A DNA stretch of 64,000 nucleotides from Stenotrophomonas hibiscicola ATCC 19867 (lineage in GTDB: Bacteria; Pseudomonadota; Gammaproteobacteria; Xanthomonadales; Xanthomonadaceae): NCBI RefSeq assembly GCF_000382065.1, contig NZ_KB907500.1, positions 1 to 64,000 on the forward strand. The letters are read 5' to 3'. A program made the translations under genes and the position numbers. The notes below the pieces were generated by a model that was given only the letters and a program-made list of their open reading frames with translations, searched no databases and was not told where the DNA came from. Every line of letters begins with the position of its first letter. Positions within the stretch are counted from its first letter, which is position 1. Shown here one piece after another: positions 60,894 to 64,000 of this stretch.

Positions 60894-61700
60894 CTACCGC
60901 AGCCGACGCAGTTTGTGTTCAAGACCGGCTGCCGTCAGTTCGCCGAGGTGCAGCTCTCGCAGGCGCCCTTCCGCGTCGAAGAACAGGGTCGAGGGATAGG
61001 CCTGCGCGCCCAGCGCCGTAGAAGCCGCAGCGTCGCCGTCCAGCAATACGTTGTCCAGCATAAGGCGTTCGCGCGCAACAAAACCCTGGACCTCGTCGAG
61101 GGTTTCACCCTGATTGAGGAACACGAACTGCACCTCCGCATGCGCCTCCTGCGCGGCTGCCAATACCGGCATCTCGCGTCGGCAGGGACCACACCAGCTG
61201 GCCCAGAGGTTCAACACCAGTGGCTTGCCACGGAACTGCTGCAGATCAACCCTGCCCCCCTCCAGGTCAGCAACCTGCACTGCTGGCAGGGGCATCTGCC
61301 GCGCCTGCCATGCGGACAGCAGTTGGCTGCCACCCGCCCACAGCAGCACCCCTGCCAACGACGCGCCCAGCACGGGCATGCGTAACGCCCGCCACGGGCG
61401 TAGTCGCCACAGCCCCCATGCCAATCCCGCAACCAGGACGATCACCAGGTGATAACCGCCATCGGCAATCTGCAGAATGCCCCACGGCGCCTCGCGGTAC
61501 AGCGTGAAGTTCAAGGCTACGAAACTGATGCGGCCGCACAGCAGGCCGACCAGCAACATGTCCAGAACCATGCTGGGTGCAGAAGGCAGCGGCATGCCGT
61601 CCTTCCTGCGTGACCACAGGCGAGCCACAGCCATCGCCAGAAAAACGCACGCGAGAATCAACACCACCGGCATCGGCACCGGCCCAACGCTCGACATCAA
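60894..61700 (-). CDS. TlpA-like thioredoxin fused to a polytopic membrane segment
   Basis: 268 residues. Residues 8-130 contain about four membrane helices; the part around 48-95 (LLVGLLCGRISFVALNFTLYREAPWGILQIADGGYHLVIVLVAGL) resembles the first helices of prolipoprotein diacylglyceryl transferase (Lgt), without its catalytic region. Residues about 138-268 are a TlpA/ResA thioredoxin domain facing the periplasm, with LWASWCGPCRREMPVL (Cys170-Cys173) and a cis-Pro in AYPSTLFF. It could pass electrons from the membrane to DsbG, encoded 30 bp downstream. The membrane part has no obvious redox cysteine pair (single Cys in LLCGR). Confidence 0.82.
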   Translation of the reverse strand: MMSSVGPVPMPVVLILACVFLAMAVARLWSRRKDGMPLPSAPSMVLDMLLVGLLCGRISFVALNFTLYREAPWGILQIADGGYHLVIVLVAGLAWGLWRLRPWRALRMPVLGASLAGVLLWAGGSQLLSAWQARQMPLPAVQVADLEGGRVDLQQFRGKPLVLNLWASWCGPCRREMPVLAAAQEAHAEVQFVFLNQGETLDEVQGFVARERLMLDNVLLDGDAAASTALGAQAYPSTLFFDAEGRLRELHLGELTAAGLEHKLRRLR

Positions 61701-61777
61701 GCCACCTGTTCAATCGTCCACTGACTGCATGGTCGAAGTGTCGCGCCCCGGTTGCAAGCGCGACGATGTTGGCGCCG

Positions 61778-62845
61778 TCAGGCCGCGCTTCGCCCGTGTT
61801 GCATCACCGACGGCGATTGCAGCCCACGCAGGCTGCCCGCCACCGATGGCATCAACGGCCGCTCGCGGCGCTTGCTGTTGACGTGACGCCGATAGTTGGC
61901 TGGCGTCATGCCCACGATGCGTAGAAACAACCTGCGGAAAGCACTCTGGTCAGCGTAGCCGACGCCCCAGGCCACCTCGTCGATGCCTGCTCCCTGCTGC
62001 AACAGGGTCTGGGCCTTGGCGATGCGCAGCCGTTGGCAGTATTCGATCGGCCGCAGGCCGGTGGCCTTGAGGAACCGCCGCTGCAGCGTGCGCGGCTCCA
62101 GCCCGGAAACCTCGCAGATCGCGGCAAGCGTGGCGCCGCGTGCGGCCGTGGTGTGCAGCCAGCGCTGCGCCTTCAACACATCACGATCGCCATGTGCGAA
62201 GTTGGCACTGAAGCGTTCAAGATCCTGCTGGATCGTGGCGGGCACGGTGATGCCCAGTTGCTGCGCGACCGCGCTGGCCACGCCCTGCCCATGCAGCCGG
62301 TACAGCAGGCGCAGCCCCAGGAAGCGCCAGGCCTGGACCCCACCGACCGTCAGCAGGTCGCCGTCATCCACCAGTGCCCGCTCGCTCGGCACCCAGCTCG
62401 CTGCCTGCGCCAGCAGGCCTGGATGGCGCCCCAGATCGGGGCCACTGACCGTGCGTCCCGCCAGCAACCCTGCCCGTGCGAGCACGCTGACGCCATCACT
62501 GGCAGCGGCCAGCAGGCTGCCGCCGTCGTAGTGTGCGCGCAGCCAGTCCAGCAGGACCTCGTCCGCGCGCAGGCACGCGCCGGCACTGATCTGGCCGGGA
62601 ACCGCAATCACGGCCGGAATGGCCGCATCAAGCATTTCCGCACCGGCAATACGATGCACACCGGTCTGGCTGGCCGGCACGATCCAGCGGGTGACCAGCA
62701 CCCGCTTGAACGGCCGACGCTGCTGCTGGGCCAGGCGATTGGCAACGTGCGCCATTTCGGCCAGAACGGAGGCGGCGGACGGATCACCTCCGGGGTACTC
62801 GACCACCGCGATCTCGACGAATCCTTCGTTCCTGAATCCTTCCAC
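61778..62845 (-). CDS. GlxA-family AraC regulator (DJ-1/PfpI plus AraC domains)
   Basis: 355 residues. Residues about 10-190 are a DJ-1/PfpI-like domain (EIAVVEYPGGDPSAASVL, MLDAAIPAVIAVPGQISAGACLRADEVLLDWLRAHYDGGSLLAAASDGVSVLARAGLLAGRTVSG), with the usual nucleophilic Cys position unclear. Residues about 215-335 are the AraC DNA-binding domain (ATLAAICEVSGLEPRTLQRRFLKATGLRPIEYCQRLRIAKAQTLLQQGAGIDEVAWGVGYADQSAFRRLFLRIVGMTPANYRRHV). Such regulators sense quaternary amines, amino acids or nitrogen sources. Its targets are unknown; it diverges from the MerR gene. Confidence 0.88.
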   Translation of the reverse strand: MEGFRNEGFVEIAVVEYPGGDPSAASVLAEMAHVANRLAQQQRRPFKRVLVTRWIVPASQTGVHRIAGAEMLDAAIPAVIAVPGQISAGACLRADEVLLDWLRAHYDGGSLLAAASDGVSVLARAGLLAGRTVSGPDLGRHPGLLAQAASWVPSERALVDDGDLLTVGGVQAWRFLGLRLLYRLHGQGVASAVAQQLGITVPATIQQDLERFSANFAHGDRDVLKAQRWLHTTAARGATLAAICEVSGLEPRTLQRRFLKATGLRPIEYCQRLRIAKAQTLLQQGAGIDEVAWGVGYADQSAFRRLFLRIVGMTPANYRRHVNSKRRERPLMPSVAGSLRGLQSPSVMQHGRSAA

Positions 62846-62970
62846 AGCCCCTCCTCGCTTCGTTGCAGGCCATCGAACGGCCGGTTCAGGCGAAGGGTAG
62901 GAACTGGGCCAGCGGCGGGGCTATGAAGAAAGTTGCAAAGTGCCCTGAATGCGCGCCCCCGGACCCAGCC

Positions 62971-63001
62971 TTGACTCTCGACCAGACTCCATCCTTCAAA
63001 A
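62971..63001 (+). promoter_or_regulatory. MerR-type promoter candidate of the MerR gene
   Basis: TTGACT, a 19-bp spacer, then TCAAAA, ending 28 bp before the MerR start. A long 19-bp spacer is the hallmark of MerR-controlled promoters. The expected dyad between the elements is only partial (GACTCT...AGACTC). Confidence 0.45.
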
Positions 63002-63029
63002 TGACCGGCAGCATCCGCAGGAATCCGCC

Positions 63030-63443
63030 ATGAACATTGGACAACTGGCCCGCCAGGCGGGCGTGCCGATCGATACGGTGCGCTACTACGAACGGCAGCA
63101 GCTGCTGCCGACCGCTGCCCGCTCGGCGGGCGGTTACCGCATCTTCGGCGAGCAGGACCTGCGCCGGCTGCGATTCATCCGCCGCGCCAAGGCACTGGGC
63201 TTCAGCCTGGAAGAGATCGGCGATCTGCTCGCACTGAGCGATCACCACTCACAGGACATGGCCAGCGTGCGCGATACCGCGCAGGCACGCCTGCAGGACA
63301 TCTCACAGCGAATGACGGAGCTGCAACGCATGCACACCGCACTTTCGCAGCTGGTCGACGCCTGCCCCGGCCACGGCACACTGGACCAGTGCCCAATCCT
63401 GGCGGCGCTGACCGACGACGCTGCGCAGGCGACAGCGGACTGA
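63030..63443 (+). CDS. MerR-family metal or redox sensor (CueR/ZntR-like)
   Basis: 137 residues. MNIGQLARQAGVPIDTVRYYERQQLLPTAARSAGGYRIFGEQDLRRLRFIRRAKALGFSLEEIGDLLAL is the MerR DNA-binding domain, followed by the dimer helix and a metal-binding loop with Cys112 and Cys121 (ACPGHGTLDQCPIL). CueR has Cys112 and Cys120 there; ZntR has an additional Cys at about 79, which is absent here (no Cys before 112). This favours a monovalent copper/silver-type or other thiol-based site over zinc. No metal efflux gene is adjacent; its targets must lie elsewhere, possibly the divergent unit. GCAGGAA precedes the ATG. Confidence 0.88.
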   Translation: MNIGQLARQAGVPIDTVRYYERQQLLPTAARSAGGYRIFGEQDLRRLRFIRRAKALGFSLEEIGDLLALSDHHSQDMASVRDTAQARLQDISQRMTELQRMHTALSQLVDACPGHGTLDQCPILAALTDDAAQATAD

Positions 63444-63485
63444 TATCGGCGTCGCAACGCGCGTGAAGAAAAGTGCAACAAATGC

Positions 63486-63514
63486 TTGCCAACCCCCTGG
63501 GGCGAGGCTATTAT
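63486..63514 (+). promoter_or_regulatory. Promoter of tRNA-Ala-1/tRNA-Glu
   Basis: TTGCCA, a 17-bp spacer and TATTAT, ending 18 bp before the first tRNA-Ala. Spacing and both hexamers are close to the sigma-70 consensus. Confidence 0.75.
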
Positions 63515-63532
63515 TTCGCTCCTCAGCGACGT

Positions 63533-63608
63533 GGGGCCATAGCTCAGCTGGGAGAGCGCCTGCATGGCATGCAGGAGGTCAGCGGTTCGATCCCGCTTGG
63601 CTCCACCA
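63533..63608 (+). tRNA. tRNA-Ala(GGC)
   Basis: 76 nt including an encoded CCA. All four arms pair: acceptor GGGGCCA/TGGCTCC (with a G-T wobble), anticodon stem CCTGC/GCAGG with loop ATGGCAT, T arm AGCGG-TTCGATC-CCGCT. Reads GCC/GCU codons. Identical to the copy at 63923. Confidence 0.97.
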
Positions 63609-63662
63609 ATCTTTCGGCATTAGGCCGTCGAAAGGTCGCTAAAGAACATTGATGAGAATTGC

Positions 63663-63738
63663 GTCCCCATCGTCTAGAGGCCTAGGACATCACCCTTTCA
63701 CGGTGGCGACCGGGGTTCGAATCCCCGTGGGGACGCCA
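63663..63738 (+). tRNA. tRNA-Glu(TTC)
   Basis: 76 nt including CCA. Acceptor GTCCCCA/TGGGGAC, anticodon loop CTTTCAC between CACC and GGTG, T arm CGGGG-TTCGAAT-CCCCG. Reads GAA/GAG. It lies 54 bp after tRNA-Ala and shares its transcript. Confidence 0.97.
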
Positions 63739-63756
63739 CTCATCACGAACAACGAG

Positions 63757-63783
63757 GACCCGGCCGATAACCGGGTCTTTTTT
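63757..63783 (+). terminator. Terminator after tRNA-Glu
   Basis: Stem GACCCGG...CCGGGTC followed directly by a run of T ending at 63783. A textbook Rho-independent terminator that ends the tRNA-Ala/tRNA-Glu transcript. Confidence 0.9.
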
Positions 63784-63876
63784 GTTCACCGCCTACCGGC
63801 ATTCAGGTTGTGGCGTAGCGGTTCCCCTGCCCCCGTGGCCGCGGTTGAACCGAAACGAAAAAAGCTCGAAAAAAGC

Positions 63877-63905
63877 TTCCACAAAGGTGAACACGCAGGT
63901 ATGAT
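63877..63905 (+). promoter_or_regulatory. Promoter of the second tRNA-Ala
   Basis: TTCCAC, a 17-bp spacer and TATGAT, ending 17 bp before the second tRNA-Ala; an A-rich tract (AAACGAAAAAAGC) precedes it and could act as an UP element. Confidence 0.65.
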
Positions 63906-63922
63906 AGGCGGCTCGGTAACAC

Positions 63923-63998
63923 GGGGCCATAGCTCAGCTGGGAGAGCGCCTGCATGGCATGCAGGAGGTCAGCGGTTCGATCCCGCTTGGCTCCACCA
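63923..63998 (+). tRNA. tRNA-Ala(GGC), second copy
   Basis: Identical over all 76 nt to the copy at 63533-63608, with its own promoter. The window ends two bases after its CCA, so any partner genes or terminator are out of view. Confidence 0.97.
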
Positions 63999-64000
63999 CT

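Noticed and set aside
63533-63998. Integrated element at the tRNA genes
   Set aside because: No integrase, no partial tRNA copy; both tRNA-Ala copies are complete and each has its own promoter.

Overview
The window is high-GC (roughly two thirds G+C) DNA from a gammaproteobacterium of the Xanthomonadaceae, most likely Stenotrophomonas (S. maltophilia group). Three things point there: many short palindromes bordered by GTAG/CTAC (SMAG-type REP elements), an imuA-imuB-dnaE2 mutasome preceded by a TTAG-N6-TACT LexA-type box, and an alpha-amino acid ester hydrolase matching the Xanthomonas citri enzyme residue for residue at its active site. The assignment is inferred from the sequence, not from a database search. 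I see no insertion sequence, prophage, integron, plasmid gene, CRISPR array or rRNA. It is chromosomal backbone with many small regulator-plus-target modules.

Layout. 0-8.5 kb: a composite hairpin element, a divergent MFS/LysR pair, an ankyrin lipoprotein with an exported amidohydrolase facing a second LysR, a DUF3806-like protein, a cytosine-deaminase-like hydrolase and a chorismate-lyase-like exported protein. 8.6-15.8 kb: an orphan TonB-dependent receptor, an acetyltransferase, Cdh, secreted proteins of unknown function, an I78 inhibitor-like lipoprotein and a SUKH protein. 15.9-21.4 kb: lldP-lldR-lldD-dld, transport and oxidation of both lactate isomers, with two LldR-type operators upstream. 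21.4-29.1 kb: MgtC-like protein, SDR, AraC regulator, alpha-amino acid ester hydrolase, and an MFS exporter plus NTF2-like protein facing a LysR. 29.2-37.5 kb: an exported GH3 glycosidase with an unusual N-terminal domain, VOC protein, a second composite hairpin element, AraC, fatty-acid-hydroxylase-like membrane protein, LysR, DsbA/FrnE-like protein and a cyclase-family hydrolase. 37.6-42.9 kb: SOS mutagenesis cassette imuA-imuB-dnaE2. 43-47.3 kb: a MocR regulator divergent from yggS, then a glutamine amidotransferase and small proteins. 47.3-52.8 kb: one tightly packed iron/heme uptake unit (ECF sigma, FecR, STN-containing receptor, ChaN-like protein, TonB) with a Fur-like box. 52.8-59.5 kb: RidA, CDF transporter, and a unit of DcaP-like porin, AdiC/CadB-like antiporter and basic amino acid decarboxylase. 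60-63.4 kb: TlpA-like membrane protein with lipoprotein DsbG, a GlxA-type AraC regulator and a MerR sensor. 63.5-64 kb: tRNA-Ala(GGC), tRNA-Glu(TTC) and an identical second tRNA-Ala(GGC).

How the parts work together. The lactate unit brings in lactate and feeds electrons to the quinone pool under an FCD-type GntR repressor. The 47-53 kb unit is a self-contained envelope signalling and uptake system carrying its own TonB. The porin-antiporter-decarboxylase unit looks like an amino-acid-dependent acid-resistance or polyamine system. The mutasome is the damage-inducible mutagenesis machine. SMAG repeats fill many gaps between genes, and in two places the repeat's GTAG supplies the stop codon of the neighbouring gene.

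The least explained items are the composite inverted-repeat elements at the left end and at 32.9 kb, the GH3 enzyme with a degenerate endonuclease/phosphatase-like N-terminal domain, the TlpA protein with an Lgt-like membrane part, and the 22-bp-spaced direct repeats between mocR and yggS.
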